Of a stretch of 64,000 nt of DNA, positions 1-8,990 are shown one piece after another. The DNA is taken from the NCBI GenBank assembly GCA_035934385.1, contig DASYXY010000048.1, forward strand, positions 1 through 64,000, written 5' to 3'. Within the stretch, counting starts at the first letter, position 1, and each line of letters starts with the position of its first letter. A program made the position numbers and the translations under genes. Source of the DNA: CF-118 sp035934385. GTDB lineage: Bacteria > Chloroflexota > Dormibacteria > Dormibacterales > Dormibacteraceae. Under the pieces are notes generated by a model. The model saw nothing but the letters and a program-made list of their open reading frames with translations, was not told the DNA's origin and did no database searches.

Positions 1-538
<538 letters not shown>

Positions 539-646
539 ACCTATAACTCACTCTTCACTTGCTGAGGAGTACAGATGGATCCAGCGTTGCCGAAAGCAAA
601 CTGGAGATTCTCATAGACCTGATTCGGTTGTTGATACTTACGCGCG
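539..646 (+). promoter_or_regulatory. Spacer between 23S rRNA and ribD; candidate leaderless ribD promoter
   Basis: This 108-nt spacer holds no 5S rRNA, no tRNA and no conserved FMN-riboswitch core. GATACT at 633-638 lies 8 nt before the ribD ATG, which matches the -10/start spacing of many other operon-first genes in the window. The promoter role is inferred from that spacing only. Confidence 0.45.
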
Positions 647-1729
647 ATGGATGACGACGAGCGTTGGATGACGCGCGCCATCGAGCTCGCGCGCACGGCC
701 GACTATCGCACCAGTCCCAATCCCATGGTCGGGGCAGTTGTGCTGGACGCCGACGGCGAGCTGGCCGGCGAGGGATTTCACCGGCGCAAGGGCGAGCCGC
801 ACGCCGAGCAGGAGGCGCTCGCAGCCGCCGGCGTCCGCGCGCGGGGTGGGACCATCTACACGAATCTCGAGCCCTGCACCCATGCGCATCGGTCGCCGTC
901 GTGCGCCGACGCCATCGTGGCGGCAGGCGTCGCGCGCGCAGTGGTGGGTTGGGCGATAGATCCCGACACGCGTGTCCAAGGCTCGGGTCTCGCTCGGCTG
1001 CATGCAGCCGGCATCGAAGTTGCCACCGGCGTCCTCGCGCCCGAAGCCAACCGCCTGAATGAGTTCTACCTCTGGCATCGCCGCACCGGGCAGCCATTTG
1101 TGTCCGCGAAGTACGCGATGACGCTTGACGGCAAGATCGCAACTGCCACGGGGGAGTCTCGTTGGATCACGGGCGAGGCCGCCCGCCTTCACGCGCATCG
1201 CCTACGCCATATGCACGACGCGATCCTGGTCGGCGTCAACACCGTCGTCCATGACGACCCCCAGCTCACAACGCGGGAGGTCGGTGCGGATGCCCGGCAG
1301 CCGATTCGGGTAGTGCTCGACTCGCACCTGCGAACACCTCGCAGCGCACGTGTGCTTGGCGACGGAACGCTCATTGCGGCGACCGTCGATGGGTCGATCG
1401 ATGGCGCCGAAGTCCTCAAGCTTCCGGCTGAAGACGGCCGTGTCTCGATCGGGGCACTGCTCACTGAGCTTGGCCGGCGAGGCGTGATCAGCCTACTGGT
1501 CGAAGGCGGGTCGGAGACGCTGGCATCATTCCTCGATCGGGAATTGATCAACAAGCTTTACGCGTACATCGCGCCCAAGCTCGTCGGTGGACGGAAGGCG
1601 CCTGGACCCTTCGGTGGCGAAGGCGTGGCTTCGCTAGCGTTCGCGCGGCAGCTGGGGGAAGTCGAGGTGGTCATGCTCGAAGATGACGTGTTGATTAGCG
1701 GATACCTGGATGTTCACGGGAATTATTAG
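647..1729 (+). CDS. ribD: Bifunctional riboflavin biosynthesis deaminase/reductase RibD
   Basis: The 360-aa cytoplasmic enzyme catalyses steps two and three of riboflavin synthesis: deamination of the diaminopyrimidine and NADPH-dependent reduction of the ribose side chain. The N-terminal half is a CDA-type deaminase with zinc motif HAEQEAL (His52, Glu54) and PCTHAHRSPSC (Cys77, Cys86). The C-terminal half, from about residue 145, is the reductase domain (SAKYAMTLDGKIAT, later LLVEGGSETL). Length is normal for the family. The ATG at 647 puts MDDDERWMTRAIELA at the usual N-terminus. It is first in a ribD-ribE-ribBA-ribH operon and overlaps ribE by 20 nt, so the two are probably translationally coupled. 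No FMN riboswitch is seen upstream. Confidence 0.97.
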   Translation: MDDDERWMTRAIELARTADYRTSPNPMVGAVVLDADGELAGEGFHRRKGEPHAEQEALAAAGVRARGGTIYTNLEPCTHAHRSPSCADAIVAAGVARAVVGWAIDPDTRVQGSGLARLHAAGIEVATGVLAPEANRLNEFYLWHRRTGQPFVSAKYAMTLDGKIATATGESRWITGEAARLHAHRLRHMHDAILVGVNTVVHDDPQLTTREVGADARQPIRVVLDSHLRTPRSARVLGDGTLIAATVDGSIDGAEVLKLPAEDGRVSIGALLTELGRRGVISLLVEGGSETLASFLDRELINKLYAYIAPKLVGGRKAPGPFGGEGVASLAFARQLGEVEVVMLEDDVLISGYLDVHGNY

Positions 1730-2291
1730 CGCGACCTCGAAGGTCGCCACGATGGACCGGAACCGCATTGGCATCGACCATGCGGGTATCGCTCGGCACC
1801 TCAAGGTCGGCGGCAGCGTGGCCGTCAACGGCTGCTGCCTTACCGTGGTGAAGAAAAGAGGCCCTGTCTTCTACGCGGACGTCGTGCCCGAGTCGCTTCG
1901 CAGGACGAACCTCGGAGCGCTGAAAGTGGGCACGGAGGTCAACCTCGAGCTGCCGGTCAGCGCCAGCTCACTGCTCGACGGCCACCTGGTCCAGGGTCAT
2001 GTGGACACCACCGCGGTGGTCAAGTCGGTGGCGACCGCCGCCTCCGGCAAGGAGGTCACATTCGAGCTGCCTTCCTCGATCGCTCGATTCGTGGCGCTAA
2101 AGGGTTCGATCGCGGTGGACGGCGTCAGCCTCACCGTGGCGGCTGTAGACAAGCCTCCCGGCACCTTCAAAGTGGCTTTCATCCCGCACACGCTTGCGGT
2201 CACAACTGCGGGGGGCTATCGCGCCGGCAGTGTGGTCAACCTCGAGGCGGACATTGTCGCGCGCTACGTGGCCCGCAACCTGCGCCAGTAA
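1710..2291 (+). CDS. ribE: Riboflavin synthase alpha subunit
   Basis: The 193-aa protein dismutates two 6,7-dimethyl-8-ribityllumazine molecules into riboflavin and the pyrimidinedione substrate of RibH. It has the diagnostic N-terminus MFTGII and two tandem lumazine-binding barrels (about 1-97 and 98-193); each carries a VNG/VDGVSLTV-type core (AVNGCCLTV and AVDGVSLTV). LDGHLVQGHVD marks the repeat junction. Length is typical (about 200 aa). It begins inside the end of ribD and ends 12 nt before ribBA. Some nomenclatures call this gene ribC or ribE; the function is clear. Confidence 0.97.
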   Translation: MFTGIISATSKVATMDRNRIGIDHAGIARHLKVGGSVAVNGCCLTVVKKRGPVFYADVVPESLRRTNLGALKVGTEVNLELPVSASSLLDGHLVQGHVDTTAVVKSVATAASGKEVTFELPSSIARFVALKGSIAVDGVSLTVAAVDKPPGTFKVAFIPHTLAVTTAGGYRAGSVVNLEADIVARYVARNLRQ

Positions 2292-2303
2292 TATCAGGTA
2301 GCG

Positions 2304-3509
2304 ATGGGGCTCGCCACAGTTCCCGAAGCGATCTCGGACTTTGCCGCCGGCAAGTTCGTGATCGTCGTCGACGACGAGGACCGTGAGAACGAGGGCGACC
2401 TCGTGGTGGCTGCCGAGCTTGTCACGCCTGAGCACATCAGCTTCATGAGCCGCCATGGGTCGGGACTTGTCTGCATGCCGGTGCTGGCCCGGCGTCTGGA
2501 CGAGCTCGGCATAGCGCCGATGGTGAATCGGAACACAAGTCGGCTCGGAACCGCGTTCAGCGTCAGCATCGACGCCAAAGACCTCACGACCACCGGCGCG
2601 TCGGCGTACGACCGCGCCGCCACGGTCCGGAAGGTGCTTGATCCGGGGGCGCGAGCGTCTGATTTCTCGATGCCGGGTCACACGTTTCCGCTGCGCGCGG
2701 CCGAAGGCGGAGTGTTGACCCGGGCCGGTCAAACCGAAGCTGCCGTGGATCTCGCGATCCTGGCCGGGTTGTTCCCCGCCGGCGTGATCACGGAGGTCAT
2801 GAAGACCGACGGCACGATGGCTCGGATGCCGGACCTCGAGCGATTCGCGTCCGAGCACGACCTCAAGATCATCACGGTCGAGCAGCTCATCGCTTTCCGG
2901 CGGCGTAACGAGAAGCTGGTGACGAGGCGGGTGGAAGCGACGATTCCAATTGGTGGCTCAAACCCTCAGTCGTGGAAGCTCTACGCCTACGAAGACGTGC
3001 TTCGCCACGAGAACCATCTGGCGCTTGTCCTCGGAGAGATCGATCCAGAAAAGCCGGTCCTTCTCCGGGCGCACTCCGAGTGCCTGACCGGCGACATTTT
3101 CGGCAGCCTCCGTTGCGACTGCGGTGCACAGCTTCACGCCGCCATGGACGCGATCGCGGAGGAGGGCACCGGCGTGGTCCTGTACATCCGTCACCAGGAG
3201 GGGCGCGGCATCGGCCTTCTCGACAAGCTGCACGCCTACAACCTGCAAGACCTCGGCATGGACACGGTCGAGGCCAACGAGGCGCTGGGCCACCCGCCGG
3301 ACAAGCGCGATTACGGCATCGGCAGCCAGATCCTGTACGACCTGGGCGTCAGGAAGATCAGGCTCCTCACCAACAACCCGAAGAAGATCTACGGGCTCGA
3401 AGGATTCGGACTCGAGGTGGTCGAGCGGGTCCCGATCCGCGTGCCTTCGAATCCCCACAACGAGCGATACCTGCGCACGAAGAAGGACAAGCTCGGGCAT
3501 CTGCTCTAG
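2304..3509 (+). CDS. ribBA: Bifunctional DHBP synthase / GTP cyclohydrolase II RibBA
   Basis: The 401-aa fusion makes both precursors of the pathway: 3,4-dihydroxy-2-butanone 4-phosphate from ribulose 5-phosphate (RibB, residues 1-about 200; DDEDRENEGDLV acidic motif and HTFPLRAAEGGV) and the pyrimidine from GTP (RibA, about 205-401). The RibA half has the zinc cysteines in ECLTGDIFGSLRCDCG and the catalytic RHQEGRGIGL. Both active sites look intact. A TAATAT sequence at 2289-2294, 9 nt before the ATG, could be an internal promoter, but the gene also sits in the ribD operon. Confidence 0.96.
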   Translation: MGLATVPEAISDFAAGKFVIVVDDEDRENEGDLVVAAELVTPEHISFMSRHGSGLVCMPVLARRLDELGIAPMVNRNTSRLGTAFSVSIDAKDLTTTGASAYDRAATVRKVLDPGARASDFSMPGHTFPLRAAEGGVLTRAGQTEAAVDLAILAGLFPAGVITEVMKTDGTMARMPDLERFASEHDLKIITVEQLIAFRRRNEKLVTRRVEATIPIGGSNPQSWKLYAYEDVLRHENHLALVLGEIDPEKPVLLRAHSECLTGDIFGSLRCDCGAQLHAAMDAIAEEGTGVVLYIRHQEGRGIGLLDKLHAYNLQDLGMDTVEANEALGHPPDKRDYGIGSQILYDLGVRKIRLLTNNPKKIYGLEGFGLEVVERVPIRVPSNPHNERYLRTKKDKLGHLL

Positions 3510-3520
3510 GAGCGCGTGAG

Positions 3521-3985
3521 GTGGGCGAGAAGGGATCGACGCCTGACCTGCAGGGGGCGGACCTTTCCATCGCGGTGGTCGTGTCGCGATACAACGAGGA
3601 CGTCTCGAAGCGTTTGCTGCGCGGCGCCCTGTCCGCGCTAGAGGAGCACGGCGTCGAGGACCCAGATGTGTTCTGGGTGCCGGGGGCGCTGGAGTTACCC
3701 GTGACGGCGCTGGCGCTGGCCGAGAAGGGAGGTCATGACGCCATCGTTTGCCTGGGTTGCGTGATCAGGGGCGAGACGTATCACTTCGAGGTCGTTGCCA
3801 ACCAGTCATCGGCCGGCCTGATGCAGGTCATGCTCGACACGGGCGTCCCGATCGCGTTCGGAGTCCTGACGACCGAGGATCGCGATCAAGCGCAGGGGCG
3901 ATCAGGCCCCAAGAACAACAAGGGCGCGGAGGCGGCGCTCGCCGCCATCGAGATGGCGAACCTCCTGCGCACGATTCAGGGCTAA
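3521..3985 (+). CDS. ribH: 6,7-dimethyl-8-ribityllumazine synthase
   Basis: The 154-aa protein condenses the products of RibD and RibB into lumazine, the RibE substrate. Hallmarks are VVSRYNEDVSKRLLRGA near the N-terminus, VPGALELPVTA, the GCVIRGETYHFEVVANQ active-site block with its histidine, and GVLTTEDRDQA near the C-terminus. The reading frame stays open far upstream inside ribBA, but the GTG at 3521, 11 nt after the ribBA stop, gives normal family length and was chosen as the start. It is the last gene of the riboflavin operon; 137 nt without a gene follow (3986-4122), in which I see no strong terminator. Confidence 0.95.
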   Translation: MGEKGSTPDLQGADLSIAVVVSRYNEDVSKRLLRGALSALEEHGVEDPDVFWVPGALELPVTALALAEKGGHDAIVCLGCVIRGETYHFEVVANQSSAGLMQVMLDTGVPIAFGVLTTEDRDQAQGRSGPKNNKGAEAALAAIEMANLLRTIQG

Positions 3986-4122
3986 AGGGTCGCGTCTTAA
4001 CAACCTGGGTTGTCACCAGCGCTTGAATTTGAATACCGTTGCCCCAGGCGAGCTGGATCGGGGGAGGGAATTCAGCGGGAGAGGGAGGGCCCGCAAGGGG
4101 TTGCCTCAGCCGGGCGTGCGAT

Positions 4123-5508
4123 TCAGGCGGTGGCCACCGCGACGATCTTGTTGCCGGCAGGCGCGACGACGTAGCCCTCCGTCGCCGCCGGCGTGCTGAA
4201 GTGCTGCCCGCCGTTGAGCCGCAGCTGGTACAGCACCGCGCCTGAAGCTGGGTTCAAGGCGAAGAGGGTCGTCGTGTTGACATCGATTGCCCACACCGCG
4301 CCGGCGGCGACGATCGCGGAGGCCAGCCGAGCCTGACCGAAACGCCATGCCACCGCCAACGAGCTCTGTGTCACCGAGATCGCGACCAGTGCGTCGGCGC
4401 ATGGAAGGAAGATCGTCGAGCCCAGCCACGCCGTGCCGCCCCAAGCGCCCGAGCATACGCGCCGAGCCGCGATCTGCCCGCCGATCCCACCCGGCCGCGA
4501 CGCGTCGAGCAGATAGACCACGCCCTCTTTGCCGATCGCGACCAGGCGCCCGATGTAGGGCATCAGGGTCGCGCCGACCGACCCGAGGTCGGTGTCGGTG
4601 GCGTCAAGCGAGGCCCAGTTTGTCGGAGCGAAGTACGCCTGCACCTTGAGGTCCGGCGACAACTGGAGGACTGAGTTGCTGTAGGCAAATGACGACGTCT
4701 CTGAGCCGTTGCCGGTCGTCACGTAAATCGAGCCCGAGTCAGCGACGGTTGGACCCATCGCGCTCCAGATCCCCGACTCTCGGGCGCTCGGCGTGCGATA
4801 GATGATCGAAGCGCCGCTCGCCAGCGGCACGCCGACGACGTAACCGTGATACCGACCACAGTCGCCGTACAGGCCGCCGAGCGGCACATACACGTAGCCC
4901 GAGCTCAGCGAAAGTGCACCTCGCTCCTGCTCGACAGCTGGAATCGAGCCGGGCGGGTCGATGACCTGTTGGCTCAGCACCGAGCCGTCGATTGCATCGA
5001 GCGTGAACAGCTTGTGGACGAACCCGGCCAGAAAGGCGACCACATAGATGCGACCCGATTGCGGATCGATCACCGGCGTGCCCGTGATGCCCGTGATCGG
5101 CTCGATGTTGCCGCAAGGCAGCGCGTACCCGCTCACCGGTGCGCCCAGGTGAACGCTCCAGAAGACGGTGCCTCTGTCGAGGTTGATCGAATAGAGGCTG
5201 TTGTTCTCAGTGGCCACGATCACGCGGCCGTTGAAGATCAGAGGCGAGGCGTACACGGTTGCGTCGACGGGCACGCTCCAGGCCTGTCGCGGGTTCGACA
5301 GCGCAGGGGTGCTCGGACCCTGGCCCGAGCGATCAGCCGTGCCGTGGTACTCGACCCAATCCGAGACCTTGCCGACAGGGGATGGAGACGCCGACGGCGA
5401 TGCCGCGGAAGGCGAAGGAGTTCGCACCGCCGCAACGGAGCTCGAGCCGCAGGCGGCCGAGATCTGGACCAGAAGGACGAGCGCGACCAGCGTCGTGCGC
5501 CGGCTCAC
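4123..5508 (-). CDS. PQQ-like beta-propeller repeat lipoprotein
   Basis: This 461-aa predicted exported lipoprotein has a signal peptide with hydrophobic core LVALVLLVQ and lipobox ISAAC (Cys at about residue 19). A low-complexity Ser/Pro/Ala linker follows (about 25-47). The rest shows repeated blades of the PQQ-like type (SLYSINLDRGTVFWSV, KLFTLDAIDGSVLSQQ, TTLFALNPASGAVLYQL), predicting an eight-bladed-type propeller outside the membrane. Its ligand is unknown; no PQQ-dehydrogenase catalytic residues are evident. Its GTG start overlaps the stop of the upstream PPOX-like gene by 4 nt, so the two form an operon. Confidence 0.85.
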   Translation of the reverse strand: MSRRTTLVALVLLVQISAACGSSSVAAVRTPSPSAASPSASPSPVGKVSDWVEYHGTADRSGQGPSTPALSNPRQAWSVPVDATVYASPLIFNGRVIVATENNSLYSINLDRGTVFWSVHLGAPVSGYALPCGNIEPITGITGTPVIDPQSGRIYVVAFLAGFVHKLFTLDAIDGSVLSQQVIDPPGSIPAVEQERGALSLSSGYVYVPLGGLYGDCGRYHGYVVGVPLASGASIIYRTPSARESGIWSAMGPTVADSGSIYVTTGNGSETSSFAYSNSVLQLSPDLKVQAYFAPTNWASLDATDTDLGSVGATLMPYIGRLVAIGKEGVVYLLDASRPGGIGGQIAARRVCSGAWGGTAWLGSTIFLPCADALVAISVTQSSLAVAWRFGQARLASAIVAAGAVWAIDVNTTTLFALNPASGAVLYQLRLNGGQHFSTPAATEGYVVAPAGNKIVAVATA

Positions 5509-5804
5509 AGACCCCAGGAAAATTTCCGCTCGGGAGTCAAACGTGCGCGTTCATGCCCGATGACTTCGGTGCGGCCCTGCACGGCGACGCCACGCTTCGG
5601 CGACACGTCGACGACCAGCGCGGCACGTGGCTCAGCAGTTAGGTTGCGCAGCTTCACACCGTCCGCGTCGAACTCGAATGCGCCCTCGTCTGTCAGCTTG
5701 AACATTACGGGCACCACATGCGGCCAGCCGGTTGGTCCGACTGTGGCAACCCGCGCGAGGCGCTGTCCACGCAGAAACTCCTGCTCGGCCTCGGAGAACA
5801 GCAT
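5505..5804 (-). CDS. Short PPOX-type (pyridoxamine 5'-phosphate oxidase-like) flavin/F420-binding protein
   Basis: This 99-aa protein has the split-barrel fold signature of the PPOX family: FLRGQRLARVATVGPTGWPH, VVPVMFKL, then PRAALVVDVSP and a terminal FSWGL, as in the actinobacterial F420-dependent PPOX subgroup. Most members have about 130 aa, so this one is compact, but both family ends are present and it does not look truncated. The substrate and the cofactor (FMN or F420) cannot be settled from sequence. Minus-strand TACGAT (5813-5818) lies 8 nt before the ATG, suggesting a leaderless transcript that continues into the lipoprotein gene. Confidence 0.8.
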   Translation of the reverse strand: MLFSEAEQEFLRGQRLARVATVGPTGWPHVVPVMFKLTDEGAFEFDADGVKLRNLTAEPRAALVVDVSPKRGVAVQGRTEVIGHERARLTPERKFSWGL

Positions 5805-5859
5805 CGGCTCCCATCGTAGACCCGAGCCGGCGCGATCACCTCTCTAGACTGCTCGATTG
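5805..5859. promoter_or_regulatory. Divergent promoters for the PPOX-like gene and the M16C peptidase gene
   Basis: The 55-nt intergenic region carries a minus-strand TACGAT (5813-5818), 8 nt from the ATG at 5804. It also carries a plus-strand TAGACT (5845-5850), 6 nt from TTG 5857 and 9 nt from ATG 5860. No Shine-Dalgarno sequence is visible for either gene, which fits leaderless or near-leaderless mRNAs. Confidence 0.5.
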
Positions 5860-8802
5860 ATGTCCGAAGCCACGAAGCCAGGTGTCGGCACGATCGGCGG
5901 CTACACGGTTCTCAGGCGCGAGCCGCTGGATCGTCTCGAAGGCTATTTCATCCAGCTCGAGCATGAGCGAACGGGCGCGCGCCACATCCACATCGAGTGC
6001 GCTGACGACAACAACGGCTTCACGGTCATCTTTTCCACGGCGCCCCAGGACTCCAGCGGGGTCGCGCATATCCTCGAGCACGTCGTCCTGGCCGGATCGC
6101 AGCGATTTCCCGTGCACGACCCGTTTTTCAGCATGACGCGGCGCTCGCTCGCGACCTTCATGAACGCGTTCACAAGCGCCGATTGGACGGCCTACCCCTT
6201 CAGCACTCGCAACGCCAAGGACTTCTCAAACCTTCTGGACGTCTACCTCGACGCGACCTTCTATCCGCGGCTCGAGCAGGACGCCTTCATGCAGGAGGGC
6301 ATTCGATTCGAGTACGAGGTCCCGGACGACCCTCGCAGCGGTCTCCGCTACAAGGGCGTCGTGTTCAACGAGATGAAGGGCGCGCTCGCCTCGCCGTCCG
6401 CAGCGATGCAGCGCGCGTTGGGCAAGGCGCTGTTCCCGGGTCTCACGTACGAGCACATCTCCGGCGGTGACCCCGAGCACATCCCCGACCTTACGTGGCA
6501 GAAACTTCGCGAGTTCCACGCCACGCACTACCACCCGAGCAACGCGTACTTCTACACGTACGGCGACCGCCCGCTGGAGGCGACGCTTGAAGTCATCGAA
6601 CGCAATGTCCTTTCGCGCTTCCAGCGCATCAACGTCGACTCATCGATTCCCTTCGTCAAGCGATTTACGCTCCCCATCGCCTTCACCGAACCCTATCCCG
6701 CGACTGCGGGCGAGGACAACTCGCGACGCTCGCAAGCGCTCACGGCATGGGTCACAGTCCCAAGCTCGGACTCGTTCCGCCTCCTCTCGATGAAGGTGCT
6801 GACGGAAGGCCTCCTGGGCAACTCGGGATCGCCTCTACGCAAGGCGCTCATCGACTCGAAGCTCGGTACCGCCATGGCCGACGGCACCGGCCTGCAAGAC
6901 GACTCCAAGGAAAGCGTGTTCGGCGCGGGCCTCAAGGACATCAAAGTCGAAGACGCGAACAAGGTCCAGGATGTCGTCCTCGAAACGCTGGCCCGGCTCA
7001 CCAAGGACGGCCTGGATCCGGCGCAGGTCGACGCGGTCATCCATCGCCTCGAATTCGAGAAGCGCGAGCGATCGAACGTCGGATTCCCCTACGCATTGAA
7101 AGTGATGTTCAGCTGCATGCCCGCCTACCACTACGGCGGTGACCCGTACGCCGCCATGAACTTCGACGCCGACCTGGAGAGGCTCCAGCGGGAGCGAAGC
7201 GGCGGCGGCTGGTTCGAGGAACTGATTCGCTCGGAGCTGCTGGACAACGCACACCGGGCGCTGATCACGGTCGTGCCGGATACCGGCCTCGAAGAGCGAA
7301 CGCGGAAGAAGGAGCTGGAGCGCCTGGCGACGATCGAAGCGACGCTCACCGAGCCGGATCGCAACAGGATCATCGGGGACGCAGTCAGGCTCAAGGGTGC
7401 GCAGGACGCCAAACAAGACCTGTCGGTGCTGCCAACACTAGAGCTGACGGACATCCCGATGAAGTTCGAGCCGCTGGCGCCGAGGTCGACGTCGATCGGC
7501 GGTGCGGCCGTCGACTTCTATGTCCTTCCGACCAACGGAGTCACTTACCTCGACATCCGATCTGACTTCTCAGTGCTCACCCCCGAGCAGCTGGACCTGC
7601 TGCCGCTGTTCGGCCGGGCGCTGACGCAATCTGGCGCCGCCGGTCAGGACTACGTGGAGATCGCCCAGCGCATCGCCGCTTACACCGGCGGTGTCGGCGC
7701 GGCCGCGCAGGTGCAGTCGCTCGCCGCGGCCGAGGATTTCGTTCAGTCGTTCGTCATTTCGGGCAAGGCTCTCGACCGCAACATCACGCCTTTCGTCGAG
7801 ATCCTCGGCGACCTTACGTCCCGACTCGAGATCGATGCAGGCCGGCTCAAGGAGATCATCGCGGAGACCGCGACCCGCCTCGAGAGCTCGCTGGCGAACC
7901 TTGGTTTCCAGTTCGCCATCCTGCTCGCGCAGTCCAAACTCACCTCCGAAGGCGCGCTCAACGAGCGCCTTCAGGGGATCCGAATGCTCCATGCGATGCG
8001 TGAGCTGGCCAGGCTCGAGGAGCAGCAGCTTGGACCGGTGATCGACAAGCTGCAGGCGGTCCGAACGGCGCTCTTCAGGGCTGAGGCGATCCAGATCGTC
8101 GTCACCTGCGAGGAGTCCACAGTGCCGGTGGTGAGCGAACAACTCGCTTTGCTGATTGATTCGCTGCCGGCCGCAAAAAACGAGCCGCGAAGCGATCACC
8201 CGGCAGCCCAGGACCAGGTGGCGGAAGCTCGAATCGCTCCCGTGCCTGTGGCCTTCAATGTGCGCACCTTCAAGACCGTCCGCTACACAAATGCGGACGC
8301 TCCGGTGCTGCTCGTGCTCGCCAACTACCTGAGAGACACGTTCCTGCACAAGGAGCTGCGCGAGAAGGGCGGTGCGTACGGTGGCTACGCTCAGGCCAGC
8401 ACGGGCGCGGGCCTGTTCATGCTCGGCTCGTATCGCGACCCGAACATCATCAGAACCTACTCCGTGTACGACCAGGCAGTGCGGTGGGTCCTGGAAACAC
8501 CGATCGAAGCCGAGCCGCTCAAGGAAGCAATCCTCGGCGCGTGTGGGGACGTCGACCCGCTGGAGTCACCGGACATCAAGGGCCGGCGCGAAGCAGTGAA
8601 CAGGCTCACTGGCTTCACGCTGCAGGAGCGCGAGCGATTCAAGCAGCGCCTGCTCCGAGTGACCCCGGACGACCTGCGCCGCGTAACTTCGCGCTATCTC
8701 TCCAACGGGTCGGGCGTGCAGGTGACAGTGGCCGGCGCGGATCTCATCGAGGCCGCGCGCAAGGAGCAGCCCGAACTCTTCGCGGTGGTCGAGCCGGTCT
8801 AG
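5860..8802 (+). CDS. M16C-family zinc metallopeptidase (presequence protease/PreP-like)
   Basis: The 980-aa protein belongs to the insulinase-superfamily M16C group, which degrades peptides inside a closed two-half chamber. The inverted zinc motif HxxEH is HILEH at residues 70-74, followed by FMNAFTSADWTAYPFSTRN, a PreP hallmark. The third zinc ligand should lie in FNEMKGAL. The C-terminal half is the inactive partner half, with REKGGAYGGYAQ as the late substrate-binding segment. Length matches the family (about 970-1,000). ATG 5860 is preceded directly by TTG 5857, which might be used instead. No signal peptide is visible, so it is probably cytoplasmic. Confidence 0.92.
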   Translation: MSEATKPGVGTIGGYTVLRREPLDRLEGYFIQLEHERTGARHIHIECADDNNGFTVIFSTAPQDSSGVAHILEHVVLAGSQRFPVHDPFFSMTRRSLATFMNAFTSADWTAYPFSTRNAKDFSNLLDVYLDATFYPRLEQDAFMQEGIRFEYEVPDDPRSGLRYKGVVFNEMKGALASPSAAMQRALGKALFPGLTYEHISGGDPEHIPDLTWQKLREFHATHYHPSNAYFYTYGDRPLEATLEVIERNVLSRFQRINVDSSIPFVKRFTLPIAFTEPYPATAGEDNSRRSQALTAWVTVPSSDSFRLLSMKVLTEGLLGNSGSPLRKALIDSKLGTAMADGTGLQDDSKESVFGAGLKDIKVEDANKVQDVVLETLARLTKDGLDPAQVDAVIHRLEFEKRERSNVGFPYALKVMFSCMPAYHYGGDPYAAMNFDADLERLQRERSGGGWFEELIRSELLDNAHRALITVVPDTGLEERTRKKELERLATIEATLTEPDRNRIIGDAVRLKGAQDAKQDLSVLPTLELTDIPMKFEPLAPRSTSIGGAAVDFYVLPTNGVTYLDIRSDFSVLTPEQLDLLPLFGRALTQSGAAGQDYVEIAQRIAAYTGGVGAAAQVQSLAAAEDFVQSFVISGKALDRNITPFVEILGDLTSRLEIDAGRLKEIIAETATRLESSLANLGFQFAILLAQSKLTSEGALNERLQGIRMLHAMRELARLEEQQLGPVIDKLQAVRTALFRAEAIQIVVTCEESTVPVVSEQLALLIDSLPAAKNEPRSDHPAAQDQVAEARIAPVPVAFNVRTFKTVRYTNADAPVLLVLANYLRDTFLHKELREKGGAYGGYAQASTGAGLFMLGSYRDPNIIRTYSVYDQAVRWVLETPIEAEPLKEAILGACGDVDPLESPDIKGRREAVNRLTGFTLQERERFKQRLLRVTPDDLRRVTSRYLSNGSGVQVTVAGADLIEAARKEQPELFAVVEPV

Positions 8803-8815
8803 AATCGGGCCACAG

Positions 8816-8983
8816 ATGAGGTGGCGAAAAGAGTATTTCTGGCCGACCGTCCTGGTCGTGATCGGCGTCTACTTTCTGCTCAGCAACCTCGGTCTGCTCG
8901 ACTGGCTGCGCTTCGACATCATCTGGCCGGTGCTGCTCATCCTGCTCGGCGCCTGGTTGATCATCCGGCGCCAGCGTCAGTAG
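8816..8983 (+). CDS. Small LiaI/LiaF-type transmembrane protein (55 aa)
   Basis: This 55-aa protein has two hydrophobic segments: YFWPTVLVVIGVYFLLSNLG and FDIIWPVLLILLGAWLII. Each carries the WPxLLIxxG-like pattern of the LiaI-LiaF-like membrane region (DUF5668). The end is basic (RRQRQ). It starts with ATG 13 nt after the peptidase stop and ends 7 nt before a larger gene with the same membrane module, so the two probably act together in envelope sensing. No Shine-Dalgarno is obvious. The specific role is unknown. Confidence 0.75.
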   Translation: MRWRKEYFWPTVLVVIGVYFLLSNLGLLDWLRFDIIWPVLLILLGAWLIIRRQRQ

Positions 8984-8990
8984 GCCCGCA

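Noticed and set aside
539..646. FMN riboswitch or 5S rRNA before ribD
   Set aside because: The spacer is too short and lacks the conserved FMN-riboswitch core and any 5S-like loop sequences.
3986..4122. Terminator after ribH
   Set aside because: Only a weak 5-bp repeat (ACAAC/GTTGT) without a T-run is present.
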